A DNA stretch of 64,000 nucleotides from Castanea sativa. Its lineage: Eukaryota; Streptophyta; Magnoliopsida; Fagales; Fagaceae. A program made the translations under genes and the position numbers. Below, in pieces: positions 20,525-32,005 of this stretch. The DNA is taken from NCBI RefSeq assembly GCF_040712315.1, contig NC_134018.1, positions 1,364,001-1,428,000 of the forward strand. Direction: 5' to 3'. Positions within the stretch are counted from its first letter, which is position 1. Every line of letters begins with the position of its first letter. The notes beneath the pieces are model-generated. The model was not told the DNA's origin, did no database searches, and saw nothing but the letters and a program-made list of their open reading frames with translations.

Positions 20525-21694
20525 ACTTTTGTCTTTAGAAGTTTAATGTGGGTTTTTCCATATTAAAATGAGAGAAGAAATTGAAGTAATTGAAAGTTAT
20601 TTATGTTGTTTTGTGACTATTGAATATTATTGTCTCACTAAATTGTGGACAACGAAGGGACAAACTATTAGTGCTTTTCTGAATTTCTCAAAATTAGCAA
20701 ATAATTAAAATCTATTAGTTGCATCAATGTGAATCTCTTAAGATTTATGTCATAGAATAAGGTTGGGATGGTGCTTGGCAACATCAATACCTATAACCAT
20801 GTCTGCTTACATTACTAACTTAAGGGTTGCCACGTGAATCCTGCTCACTTAAACAAATTACTTTACTTAGAAGCTTCTCTTTTCTCCACATCTAGATGCC
20901 AACATTTGTCATGCTATCAAGGAATTCTTAATGAATGCATGATCATGTCTTAGCATCGAGCATATGGCGCAATATTCCCTTTCTATAAATACCCTTATAT
21001 GTTATAAGGATTCAGATCTTATAAGATTTAACTAAGGATTTTATTATTTTGCTACACATACTTTGGGTGACTGCAACAACAACAACAAAGCCTTAGTCCC
21101 AATATTTTTGGGGTTGGCTATGGATCCTCAATAAGATTACTTAGGTTCACATGTATTCTATGCTTAGGCTGACTGCTCAAGATAAAATACTTCATATGAA
21201 TTTGGTGGAATTAGATGTACCAAATCAGCGTTCTTAAACCATAAGTTTTTGTTAAGATCATTCATAAAGTTGCCTTGGTTCCTGTTTTAATATGACATTT
21301 GCTGGTTTTACTTGTACCTGCAAATATTTTCAACCCTGCTCTTGTAGTCTTATGGAATTCTTGGTACATCCTCTACCATGGAGCCCATGACAAAGGATTT
21401 GCCATCTGTTAATTTAACCTTCTTTTCCTTTATTCCCACTCATTTCAAAATTACATATATCTGTTGATTAGTATGATATTTTCCCAATGTTTGGACTCCA
21501 TGTTTGAAGATAAATAGATCATCTTTTTTCATCTGTTTCTTAACCTTGATGTTTTGGGGAGGTGTAAATTTTTCCTTTTTGAGAATCAAGTATGCTATTG
21601 TACCATTGAATATTACTTGATGTTTGGACTCCATGATTTGAGATATGCGAAGGTCTTCATTGGACTCTCTTATCTTATTTATTTATATTTCCAG
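20525..21694. other. Intergenic DNA upstream of the UROD pseudogene, with a dispersed repeat
   Basis: No gene recognised. At about 21075-21180, 'caacaacaacaacaaagcc' followed by a 'ttggggttggctatgg' block is a very common dispersed plant repeat that I cannot assign to a family. The 5' exons expected for UROD (transit peptide and start) were not found here. Confidence 0.45.
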
Positions 21695-23041
21695 ATCCTC
21701 TTTTGGTTAAAGCTGCGAGAGGAGATCCTGTAAGTCGACCTCCGGCATGGATGATGTGCCAGGCAGGAAGGTATATCATATATGTCTGTTAATAGAAATC
21801 TCTTTGCAGCCTTGGGAAGCTTTCCATCCCGATGGAGTTATTATTTTCTCTGATATACTTACCCCTCTACCTGCCTTTGGTGTCCCATTTGACATAGAAG
21901 AAGTGAGGGGTCCTGTTATCCAGTCACCAATTTATTCTGAAGAGGGACTGAAGTCTCTGCATCCCATTGACTTAGAAAAACTTCATTTTGTGGGGGAATC
22001 CCTTAGGATATTGCGCCGGGAGGTAATTTCTATAATCATTCATGCCTAGAAAGAATAACAATTGTGCTGTTTGGCATTTGTTTTACATGTAAATTATGAT
22101 AGAAGTGTAGTATCTCTCTTTAGTCTTGCTTCTCTAAGTTATTTATTCTTTTTGTGTAGGTTGGTGGGAACACTGCTGTTTTAGGTTTTGTAGGAGCACC
22201 TTGGACGATATAGCTACATATATAGTGGAAGGGTGTACAACGCGCACATATACAACCATAAAGACCATGTGCCATACTGCACCACATGTATTGAGGGCCC
22301 TTCTTTGTCATTTGACACCGGCAATATCAAACTACATTGTATTCCAAGTGGAATCTGGGGCTCATTGCATACAAATTTTCGACTCATGGGGTGGACAACT
22401 ACCGCCTGATATGTGGGAACGCTGGTCAAGGCCACGATATGCAAAGGTGTGAATTTTCAAGTCTCAAGTTTCTTGCATATTTAGTGTGTCATGTACAGAA
22501 TTTTAGTTACTGTGAAAATCGGAGGACAATTTTATAACACGCAAAGAGTGAATCATAGACCAAGAACATCATTTTCACCTATCTGTCATTGCCTTTTCGC
22601 TTATCATTATGATGAAATATTGCTGTACGCGTTATGTCTACATGCTATATTCTTGACAAAATTGCAGGATTTCAACTGTTTTGGGGTTTTTGTTTATTTT
22701 CTTTTGTGTGTGTGTGTGTGTGTTCTGGTGAGCAGAGCATGATTTGTGTAAGTTTTCACATTTTCTTATTTTTCATTGGTATTAATTATTTTTCTGAAAG
22801 TGCAGATTGTCAGTATAGTGAAGAACAAATGTCCTCAAACGCCACTTGTTCTATACATTAACGGAAATGGTGGCCTTCTTGAGCGTATGAAAGCAACTGG
22901 CGTTGATGTGATTGGGCTTGACTGGACAGTGGACATGGAAGATGGAAGGAAACGATTGGCTAAGGAGATCAGTGTACAAGGCAACGTCGACCCTGCTTGC
23001 TTATTTTCTCCTCTTCCTGCCCTGACAGAGGAGATTCAAAG
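21695..23041 (+). pseudogene. Uroporphyrinogen decarboxylase pseudogene (HemE/UROD), intron-containing, partial
   Basis: UROD converts uroporphyrinogen III to coproporphyrinogen III in plastid tetrapyrrole synthesis. Exon A 21695-22022: [20 protein letters not shown], then CQAGR where the family has RQAGR (TGC 21757-21759 for an arginine codon), a deletion of about 65-70 nt with frame change, then [13 protein letters not shown] and [18 protein letters not shown], which keeps the catalytic Asp. Exon B 22160-22446: [15 protein letters not shown], a 2-nt insertion near 22209, then [15 protein letters not shown] and [20 protein letters not shown]. Exon C 22806-23041: [33 protein letters not shown] and [20 protein letters not shown]. 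Splice sites fit (acceptors cag/tag/cag; donors gtaatt, gtgtga, gtttgt). The last exon and 5' exons are missing; a MITE-like repeat follows at 23150. Retained introns mean a genomic duplication, not a retrocopy. Confidence 0.92.
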
Positions 23042-23149
23042 GTTTGTGACAAAATTTTATAATCAAGCATGCATGCTTAATCTCACTTTAGCTTTGTAGT
23101 ACTAGAGGGCTTTCCCTTACCTAAAAGCTTTGAGATTGTGTACATTTTT

Positions 23150-24185
23150 TTTTTTTTTTGTGGGTGAGCTTATTTTGCTGAAAACTGAAAACTGAAAACT
23201 GAAAATACTGTAGCAAATAATTGAAAAACGCGGGTTGATTATTTTTGGTCCGAGCACTGTAGCTCAGCTGAAAACGCGTTTTTACTTCTTTTTTTTTTTT
23301 TTTTCTATTAACTTCTCAGTCCTCACCCACACTACCTAACGCCTGCGTCTTCGAGAATAGAGTTCCACGCCCGCCAGAGAAAGGAAGAGAGGAAGAACTA
23401 CATCGGTCTAACGCCGGCGAAGAGCTCAAAATGTAAATCCACAAGGAAAGCAACCCAGTCTAACGCCGGCGAAGATCGGGTCCCTCGGTGGTGGTGGATG
23501 CGTTTGATCGGCGGTGGATTTGATGGGTTTTCTGGGTAGATCCATTTGATCGGTTGTGTTTGCTGGGTTTGACCGGTTTGATGGGTTTGATTTTTTTTTT
23601 TTTTTCACATGGGTTTGATTTTTTTTTTTCACATGATTTTTATTCATATGGTTTTGGTTTCACTATTTTGATCTTCTGTTTTGATGGATTTGCTGGGTTC
23701 GATGAAATTCTGGGTTTGATCAGTGACGAACACGAAGAATAGGTTTGCTGGATTCATCATGCTCTGGGTTTGAGAATGGGTTTGCTGGGTTTGATCGGTG
23801 AAGAACACGAAGAATGGGTTTGCTGGGTTGATTATGTTTTGGGTTTGAGAATGGTTTGCTGGGTTCGATGAAGTTCTGGGTTTGATTGGTGAAGAACACT
23901 AAGAACGGGTTTTCTGGGTTCATCATGTTCTGGGTTTGAGAATCACAAAGCTGGGTTTCGATGAAGTTTTGGGTTTGCTGGGTTTGCTGCTTTTGGTTTT
24001 GGGTTTGAAGTTTTGGGTTTCGATGAAGAACACGAAGAACGCACGGTGCGTTGAAGGAAAAAAACGCTACGCGTTTTCAGCTCAGTCTTGCGTTTAATTG
24101 GAAGCAACTGTAGCAGTGGGTCCCACGGATATACAAACGCCAAACGCAAAACGCTCTCTTTAGACGCTATCCAAACGCCACCAAA
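23150..24185. mobile_element. Large MITE-like element with internal minisatellite
   Basis: The left part carries 'gctgaaaactgaaaactg' and 'aatactgtagcaaa', as in the Tourist-like MITEs here, and the right end is 'ctatccaaacgccacc', the matching terminal type. The left terminus is obscured by a poly-T run, and no target duplication was confirmed. The interior is expanded by a GGTTTG-rich minisatellite (23500-24045) and by sequence around 'cgccggcgaaga', present twice. Confidence 0.5.
23500..24045. repeat. Degenerate minisatellite (gggtttgctgggtt type)
   Basis: Blocks such as 'tttgctgggttcgatgaa', 'ttctgggtttgat' and 'gtgaagaacacgaagaa' recur at about 60-70-bp spacing through this interval. 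Open frames across it (for example minus 23720-23926, repetitive Pro/Asn) reflect the repeat and are not called as genes. Confidence 0.7.
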
Positions 24186-24856
24186 ATCAGTTGTACTTGT
24201 AATTTATGATTAATTTCTTCATGAATTAATAAATTATTAATTTTTGGTCAGTGTACCTGCGGCACATTTACCACTTTCTTCAAACATCACAAATTTAATA
24301 CTCTCAGTGCGGGCTGCTTTTGCTCCTGCAATCGGAGGATCTATTTTAAATTAATCCCTTCTTGTAAATATTATTATAATGGAATTCAAGAAATAGTTAT
24401 GATCAATTTTTTAAAAAGCCTACATATATGACATGATACGAAAGTAATTGTGGCAAAACTATATATATGTGTCGGACTTGGGAATAATTAATAGAGTGAA
24501 TGAAGTATATATGAAATGTAATATATATAATTTGGACAATAAATGGTGTTAACATTTTTGTACGTAAAGTTGAGATCATATGTCATCAATCATTAATCAG
24601 ATCTTTAAGATATATATATAAACTGAGCAAAGTATGTTTTAAATGAAAGCTGGATGTTATTCTCTAGGTTTTTTATGTGCCCCACAAATACATGTACACA
24701 GATATTTGTCTCTAATTACAGGGAATTGCCACTTTTCTTAGAGAAAGAGATTAGTATTGTGGAGTCGAGGTCATATATATGTTTTTTTTTTTTTTTGAAA
24801 AGCTAACTTCTGTGCAAACCAACAAACATAAAGAATGGATGGAGCGGAGGAATTCA
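24186..24856. other. AT-rich intergenic DNA, no gene seen
   Basis: Scattered short TATA runs (24460-24620) and poly-T. Forms the left flank of the Helitron array. Confidence 0.4.
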
Positions 24857-25216
24857 TCTATAAATTTCTAAAAGCAAAAGCATATTGTTGCTACGCCCTA
24901 ATTGAGCCACATCAGCATCCACATCATTATCTTTTTTTTTTTCCAATTTTTCTGTAATTGTTTTTAACATTTATTTTTTTAATATTTACACTTCTCCAAT
25001 CTTTCTCCCTCCCTTATCTTTTCATCTCTCCACTATTTCTTCAACCTTTCTTCCTTCCTTACCTTTTTATTTCCCTACTACCCTCTAAATTGATATCATT
25101 TTTCCTCTTTCCCTTCATCTTCCTTTATTTTTTTCTTTTCTTATTCATACCCTCTAACTATAAATTTGTCGCTATCTCTTTCATTCTATGCATAGTTTTC
25201 CCTCACAACAAAAAGG

Positions 25217-25250
<34 letters not shown>

Positions 25251-25554
25251 TTTGGTGGATTTTTTTTTTCTTGCATATCTGCTTTAGGTTGATAATTTTT
25301 TATACTCTTTATAACTCTACTTTGGGTTAATGCAACTTAGTTTTGTTTTTTAATTTTTTTTTCCCTCTTTGATTATTAAATGTTATCTTATTGCGTTATA
25401 AAGATTTAAATATATCATATAAAAATATAATATTATTCTATTACATAGTATGAATTGGATAATTTGGTATTTATTGTAAATTGATATTTCTTCTATTACA
25501 TAACATGATTTTTTATAGTGCTCAATTTAGATGTTAACTATGAGACTTTACTAA
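24857..25554 (+). mobile_element. Helitron 5' half, truncated tandem copy
   Basis: Starts TCTATAAATTTCTAAAAG after a host A, then 'attgagccacatcag'. It aligns throughout with 25555-26275, including a (TC)n tract at the same relative place (25217-25246 versus 25921-25947). It ends 'ctttactaa', where the next copy's TC start follows directly. It lacks the hairpin/CTAG 3' end. Confidence 0.75.
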
Positions 25555-25921
25555 TCTATCTATTTCTAAAAGTTAAAATGTAGCATTTATTGTTGTCACG
25601 CTCCCATTGAGCCACATCAGTAACCACGTCATTATCTTCTTCTTTTTTTCCAATTTTCCTATAATAGTTTTTAACATTTTTTTTTATTTAAACTTCTCTA
25701 ATATCTGTCCCTCCTTTACTTTTTCATCTTTCCACTACTTCTCCAACTTTTCTCCCTTCCTTACATTTTCATCTCCCCACTACCCTCTAAATTAATATCA
25801 TTCTTCCTCTTTTCCTTTATCTTCCTTTATTTTTGTCTTTTCTTATTCATACCCTTTAACTATAAATCTGTCGCTATCTCTTCTATTCTATGCATAGTTT
25901 TCCTTCACAACAAAAAGGTTG

Positions 25922-25952
<31 letters not shown>

Positions 25953-26979
25953 TTTGGTGGATTTTTTTTTATTTTTCTTGCATATCTGCTTTAGGTTGAT
26001 AATTTTTTACACTCTTTAAAACTCTACTTTGGGTTAATGCAATTTAGTCTTGCTTTTATTTTTTATTTATTTATTTTTTATTTTTTGTTCTCTTTGATTG
26101 TTAAATGTTATCCTATTGCGTTATAAATAATTAAATATAGCATATAAAAATATAATATTATTCTATTACATAGCATGAATTAGATAATTTAGTATTTATT
26201 GTAAATTGATATTTCTTGTATTACATAGCATGATTTTTTATAGTGCTTAATTTATATGTTAACTATGAGACTTTACTAATTTTTGTTTATTCTTTAATCC
26301 TTTGTGGTGGACAAAGTACTTTTAATAATTGTATTAGAAGCACACTGTAATACCATTTATTTAGAGAAAAACAAAGGTTAGCCAAACGAAAATAATTAGA
26401 TGGGTGACAAATTTATGCTTTGGAAATTATTTATTAATTATTATTATTATTTTATAACAATGCATATATAGAAATTTAAGTCTTAGATTTTGCTAATAAT
26501 TGTTTATTTGATAATATATTTTAGGTGAATAAAATTACAACAAACTGTTTTCCTAATTGGTTCAATTAATCATTATTAAGTTTTATTAATTTTTTTAGTT
26601 ACATTTTTTGGTGTTTTGGATTGTAGGCAAAAAAAATAAGGTTTGAGAAAGTTTGTTTAAAACTAAAAGAATAATTTTCAAATTTATATTCTTTTTAATG
26701 ATTCACAAAATGTTATAAATAACTTTTATTTAAAAAAAATGAATATTTTCGTTAACTTGCCCTTTGAATTTTTGAGAAAAATTGTATTGTTTTCATTTTG
26801 GCACAACAAAATTTAGATTTATGATTGTTTCTATATTACATTAATGATTGTTCCTATAATAAATAAAAATATGATTAGGAAATACATTACTCTTTATTAA
26901 ATTAGTTTAAATTGTAAAATTTTTTTAATAAAACCACTTTAAGATAATTATCAAGCGCAATGCGCGGGGTCACGGCTAG
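25555..26979 (+). mobile_element. Non-autonomous Helitron (TC...hairpin-CTAG)
   Basis: 5' end TCTATCTATTTCTAAAAG; 3' end has a GC-rich stem (GCGCA-A-TGCGC, 26955-26965) followed 10 nt later by CTAG (26976-26979) and a host T. TC start, near-terminal hairpin and CTRR end with A/T flanks are the structural hallmarks of Helitrons. No Rep/helicase is encoded. The first ~720 bp duplicate the preceding unit. Confidence 0.85.
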
Positions 26980-27702
26980 TTAAGAATAATAATTTTGCTC
27001 TTATAATAAATGCATCTTAGCTCGTTTTTCCAATTTATACTCATTTGATTTCTATTTGATTCGGCCTCCCCTCTTCCCTCTCTACTGATTTGATTTCTGC
27101 TTTGAAATAGCCACCTCTCTTCTAATTTGGGTCTTGATTCATCCTTCTCTCCATTGATTTGGGTAAGTTTGAATCTCTTTTTCTTTTAAAAACAGTAATA
27201 TTTATGAAGCATGGGTGCATATTCGAATTAAGATGCAGGTGTGGATACGAGTGTGGAATTCGGCAATTTTTGAAAAAGTAAGGTGTGGGTGCTGCGATTA
27301 AAAAAAAATATTAAATTTATTTTTATTTTCTATATATTGCTAAGTATAATTTTTCATATAATTGTAAATATATACCAATTTAAGAGTAATCGTAGATAAT
27401 AACTAAAACATAATATTCATGAATTAGAATACAACTCACAAGTTTTTTCTTCTAACATGTATTTTTCGACCATGATTTCAGCCAATTTCGGCCCAAATCG
27501 ATTGGCCAGTATCTGCACGAATCGAAAAAAAAAAAAAAAAGGGGGCCGAATTAGTGCATCAGAGGAGCGTTGCCGTGTCACCGCGAGTCCAGTGCGGGTG
27601 CGGCGACCCTGGAATCGCACTCGTGCTTTCTAGAGTAACATTCGTTTTTTCTGAATTTTGATTGGTGATACACTTGGTGAATAGTATTAGTTTTTTTTTT
27701 TC

Positions 27703-27759
<57 letters not shown>

Positions 27760-28239
27760 GATACTTAGATAGCTAAAATATAATTTGGAATAAAATATAA
27801 AAAGTAAAATAAACAAATTGAAAAAAAAATTATTTTATATAACTTCACATCTCACATTTTATTTCTAGTAAATGAACTTTCACTCAAATGATACTTGAAT
27901 TCATTCTCTCATAAAAGTCAGACAGGTTTGCAGGGTTAAGGAAGTTCAAAAAAAAATCATGGAAATTTATTTCTAAATGACCTTCTCACCAGCCCTCTTC
28001 CTTACCCAATGATAGGCAAGAAAAATAAATTAACTTTTCCAAACTAAGTAAACTAATACTCTCTAGAAACATCAATTACATCACACAAACTTTAAGATAA
28101 CCAGGTAGGAAAGCATTGCTGACGTCTAATTGATATAGAGGCCAGTGAAATTGAGCTACCAAGGTTAAGATGATTCTTATTGTAGGAGGCTTATTAATTG
28201 GACTAAATGTTTCATCGTAATCCAGCCCAGCCTGGAGAT
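26980..28239. repeat. Left arm of a large inverted repeat
   Basis: Pairs in inverted orientation with 28897-29672 (for example 'ttataataaatgcat' at about 27001 and 'atgcatttattataa' near 29623; 'cagggttaaggaagttc' and its complement). This arm carries an extra 431-bp element (27203-27633) and an (AT)n tract at 27705-27752. It begins directly at the Helitron 3' end. Confidence 0.85.
27203..27633. mobile_element. Small hAT/MULE-like element (8-9 bp TSD)
   Basis: Present in the left arm and absent from the right arm of the surrounding inverted repeat, so its limits are clear. Ends TATGAAGCATGGGTGC and GCACTCGTGCTTTCTAG are inverted repeats with mismatches. Flanks are AGTAATATT (27194-27202) and AGTAACATT (27634-27642). 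The left ~240 bp match 15801-16040, the terminus next to a hAT transposase remnant, suggesting an internal-deletion derivative. The duplication length alone would fit hAT (8) or MULE (9). Confidence 0.75.
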
Positions 28240-28250
28240 GCCAGACTTGG
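28076..28250 (-). pseudogene. Copia reverse-transcriptase fragment, left arm
   Basis: Minus strand: GLDYDETFSPINKPPTIRII, LTLVAQFHWPLYQLDVSNAF, LPGYLKVCVM, stop. This is the conserved Copia RT block (YDETFSPV and QLDVNNAFL motifs). The same block lies on the plus strand of the right arm at 28907-29056. No other Pol domain is adjacent. Confidence 0.88.
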
Positions 28251-28896
28251 CACGGGTCTGCATAGGATGAGTATTGGCAGTGAAGGGATACCATTTTCAA
28301 ACAAGAGGCAGGAAAAAAAAAACAGAGAAATGAAAGAAAAAAAAAAAAGTAAAAGGAAAAGAAAACAAGATGTGACCCATTTAACAAAATTGCAGGATTT
28401 CAACTGTTTTTTTTTTTTTAAATTTTCTTGTGTGTTTGTGTGTGTATTCCGGTGAGCAGAGCATGATTTGTGTAAATTTTCACATTTTCTTATTTATATT
28501 AAGTGCAAGCATCAATCGGTTTGGTTAAAACATCTATATTGGTAAAAATCGGGAACTGGGATCAAAATCGGTTCTTTGATTGTGCCGATTTTTAAAATCA
28601 TGTTTATAGATTCTACTTCTATACGCTTACACTGCATCAGTGAGATAAAAATTAAAATCTATGATATCTGTTATATGATAATTACTCTTTACCATTAATT
28701 TAAAATACCAATAAGTTCCTCTTGGTATAGGTAGGATTTGAACCCAATTTACTTATTTTATAACAAAAGAATTTATTAGTTGAAATAATTGGAACTACCT
28801 CAAATATAAATTTTAAAGCTTGAAATAAAATGATTATGTTTAGTCCAGAATTACATGAGAAAGTTCATTTACTAAAAGCTTGAAATTCAATACTCT
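28240..28896. other. Spacer of the large inverted repeat
   Basis: Contains the UROD intron copy and, at about 28650-28850, a segment repeated directly at 30515-30700 (shared 'gaatttattagttgaaataa' and 'ttggaactacctcaaata'). No gene. Confidence 0.6.
28379..28500 (+). repeat. Copy of a UROD intron segment
   Basis: Aligns with 22652-22780, the second intron of the UROD pseudogene: shared 'acaaaattgcaggatttcaa', the GT-rich run and 'ggtgagcagagcatgattt'. No UROD exon is present here. It sits in the spacer of the inverted repeat. Confidence 0.85.
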
Positions 28897-29672
28897 CCGA
28901 GCTAAGCTAGATTACGATGAAACATTTAGTCCAGTTAATAAGCCTCCTACAGTAAGAATCATCTTAACCTTGGCAGCTCAATTTCATTGGCATCTATATC
29001 AATTAGACATCAGCTATGCTTTCCTAACTGGTTATCTTAAAGTTTGCGTGCTGTAATTGATGTTTCTAGAGAGTATTAGTGTACTTAGTTTGGAAAAGTT
29101 AATTTATTTTCTTGCCTACCACTGGGTTAAGGAAGAGGGCAGGTGGGAAGGTCATTTTAGTAATAAACTTCCATGATATTTTGTTTGAACTTCCTTAACC
29201 CTGCAAACCTGTCTCAATTTTATGAGAGAATAAATTTAAGTGTCATTTGTTCATTTACTAAAAATAAAATGTGAGATATGAAGTTATATATAATAATTTT
29301 TTTAATTTGTTTATTTTATTTTTTATATTTTATTCATAATTAGTATATTTTAACTATCTATATATATATATATATATATATATATGGAAATAAATAAATA
29401 AAAAATAACACTATTAAGTAAATATTTCATCAATCAAAATTCAAGAAAAACGAATATTACTGTTCTTAAAAGAAAAAGAGATTCAAACTAACGTAAATCA
29501 GCTGAGAGGAGGACAAATTAAGATCCAAATCAGAAGAGAGGAGGACATTTTAAAGCAGAAAACAAAGAGGGAAGGACGAATCAAATAGAAATCAAATGAG
29601 TATAAATTGGAAAACCGAGCTGAAATGCATTTATTATAAGAGAAAAATTATAATATTCTTCTTAACTTGAAC
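28897..29672. repeat. Right arm of the large inverted repeat
   Basis: Inverted counterpart of 26980-28239 without the 431-bp insertion. Carries a Copia RT fragment and an (AT)n tract at about 29360-29386, mirroring the left arm. Confidence 0.85.
28907..29056 (+). pseudogene. Copia reverse-transcriptase fragment, right arm
   Basis: Plus strand: LDYDETFSPVNKPPTVRIIL, TLAAQFHWHLYQLDISYAFL, TGYLKVCVL, stop at 29054-29056. Same fragment as 28076-28250 with several substitutions, so the arms have diverged since the inverted duplication. Confidence 0.88.
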
Positions 29673-31425
29673 AGAACAGCAATGATCTAAAAGTAACAAC
29701 TTGTTGTAGCTCAGCAATCCAGGCTGTAATGCTTGTCTTTTGTTTTGTGTCTTGAATTTTGATGGTTGAATTTGTTCGCATTTACCAGTCACACGTCCAC
29801 AGAAACCCTTGTCTATTAGTTCATTTATATTTATTCCACAACTGATAAATATCTCACAAAATTAGAATTCAAAGTCGAAAAGGAGGCCAACTTTTCATGA
29901 CTATTCCTTTTTTACACCATGCCAATATGCATTAAATAGTTAGCTAGCTTGTGCAACAAATAGCAACTCCTCTTTTCCTTTTTTTTCTTTTTTTGTGTTC
30001 TTATTAATTTGTTGCTTCCAATGCGAGCTTTGGATTTGCAACACCACATCCACAACACTATTTTAGTTTTGGCTGTTTGGGGAGGAGAGAGATCGATATA
30101 TAGGCATGTAGCTAGCTAGCTAGCTAGGCCTTCCAGTTCCACCACTCTTTCATGAGTTGTGCCTAGTCCACTAAAGTGGTAGTCAACTTACCCACGTGTG
30201 GCGAGTTGTGAGTTGTTTATGAGAATTATCCCTCTTTCCTGGTTGCTTTTTCTCTCAGCAAGTAATTAATTTGTCAGATTTGGAATTTCCTGTTTTTCTT
30301 TTCTTTTCTTTTATTTTCTTTTACTCAAGTGTGCATGTGTATTAAATATTAATAATCACTGGGGTTTTGGCTGGAAGGATTGGTCATTGTTGCATGCATG
30401 CACAAGCTTTATCTTCAATCTAAATGGGTAAAAATAAAATAAAAAGTAAAATGAGTAACTAAAAGCTAAATTTTTTATAATTTTTGATGTATATGCTCCA
30501 GGGTATTCAACATGAACAAACCATTAAGTCAAAATACCAATAAATTCCCTCTTAGTATAGGTAGAATTTGAACCCAATTTACCATTAAGTCAACAAACCA
30601 ATAAATTCTTTTGGTATAAATTTATAAAAAAAGAATTTATTAGTTGAAATAATTGGAACTACCTCAAATATAAATTTTAAAGCTTGAAATACAATAATTC
30701 GAGCTCAAGCTCCTATAATTTTTAACAAGTCAAATTTTGGGAGCACAAAAATGTTTGTGTTCATTTTGGCATTTTCTTTTTCTTTCTTTTGGGCCAATCG
30801 AGATACAGGTCAAGGAACTATATTTGATCATATGGGTGAGCATGCCACTTGGGCCTTCATAATGTACAAAACTATTTTGCTTCCATTTCCATTCTTATTA
30901 ATTGAAGGGCCCATGAGCAGCTCTTACCTTTCTCTCCAAAAAAAAAAAAGAAAAAGGCCCATGAGCCAACTGCCCATAACGAACATGCAAGAAACAGAAA
31001 TATAGGTTTTTTGATGAGTAAGAGAAAAGCTTGTTTGGAAAAAGATGTTCTCCATTTCATGGTCCAAATTAGATGTTTTAAAAATCTGCAACGTCATTAT
31101 AATTTTAAATGATGTGGCACTTTACACATTGTGAGATTTAGAAAATAGAATCTAAGCAATGAAAATTATAAAATTGACAAAATGAACAAGATTTGAAATG
31201 GAGAGGATTATGTTTTGACTGGGTAAATGTTTATTAATATCAATTTAAAATTATAATGGGTGGCTTTCAGCTAACTCAACTAATAAAATTTATTATTATC
31301 GAATTTGTCTGCACACAAATAAAAAGCAGGGGAGAGTCATATATTGATATATATCACTAGTGCAAGTTTAAGACTTAAAAGAGGAACAAGATAGCCCCAC
31401 ACCTCGCATTGCTGCAATTGAATTA
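29673..31425. other. Intergenic DNA, no gene seen
   Basis: Contains the direct-repeat partner (30515-30700) of the 28.65-28.85 kb segment and a GCTA run at about 30111-30127. The frame at 30751-31005 is short, rich in Phe/Ser/Lys, and has no recognisable similarity. Confidence 0.4.
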
Positions 31426-32005
31426 AGCTGTTTATGAATAGTTTGAGCTCGACTCGAAAAAAGGATTGTTTATATTCGTTTGGTTAGAAAACAAATCAAG
31501 CTCAAGTCTTAAGTTTACACTCGATTATTAAACAAACCAAGCTCAAACAAAATAATGTGTTTGTGAACAAGCCCGTAAACACATGGGCTCGATTTAACTC
31601 CATATAATATTATATTTTTATATGTATACTTGTCTAAAATTATAAATATATAGACTTGAAATTAGATTGTATAAGTTTGTCAATAGGTTTATATGATATT
31701 AAATTATTATCTGTAGTTTATTAATGATATAAACAATATATTCATAGTTAAAATTCATAAAATTGTGAAGAGGTACAACATTTTAGTCAAGTCTCACACT
31801 GTATAGAGAAAAAAAAAAAAAAAAGTTAATCAAATAGCTTGTGAACATACTCAAACTTGCTCAACAAGAAAATGAGCCAAACTTGAACATTATTTGATAA
31901 TAAGCTTGAGCTTGGCTTGTGTTCCAAAAAAAAAAAAATTAAATGAATAAGTTTAAACATTTAATACTCGGCTCGGTTCAGCTCGTTTACAACCCTACCA
32001 CACAC
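31426..32005 (-). mobile_element. Probable hAT-type MITE
   Basis: The right end reads 'cggctcggttcagctcg' then 'tttacaaccctacc', the complement of a TAGGGTTGTAAACGAGC start I associate with a common plant hAT-like repeat. The left end 'gctgtttatgaatag' then 'tttgagctcgactcg' is the expected partner. The interior is rich in 'caagctc' blocks with poly-A insertions. Exact ends and target duplication not resolved. Confidence 0.5.

Noticed and set aside
23426..23926. Pro/Asn-rich repetitive frames
   Set aside because: They are readings through the GGTTTG minisatellite.
24958..25287. 109-codon Leu/Phe/Ser frame
   Set aside because: Pyrimidine-rich sequence within the Helitron 5' half; the related frame in the second copy is differently broken.
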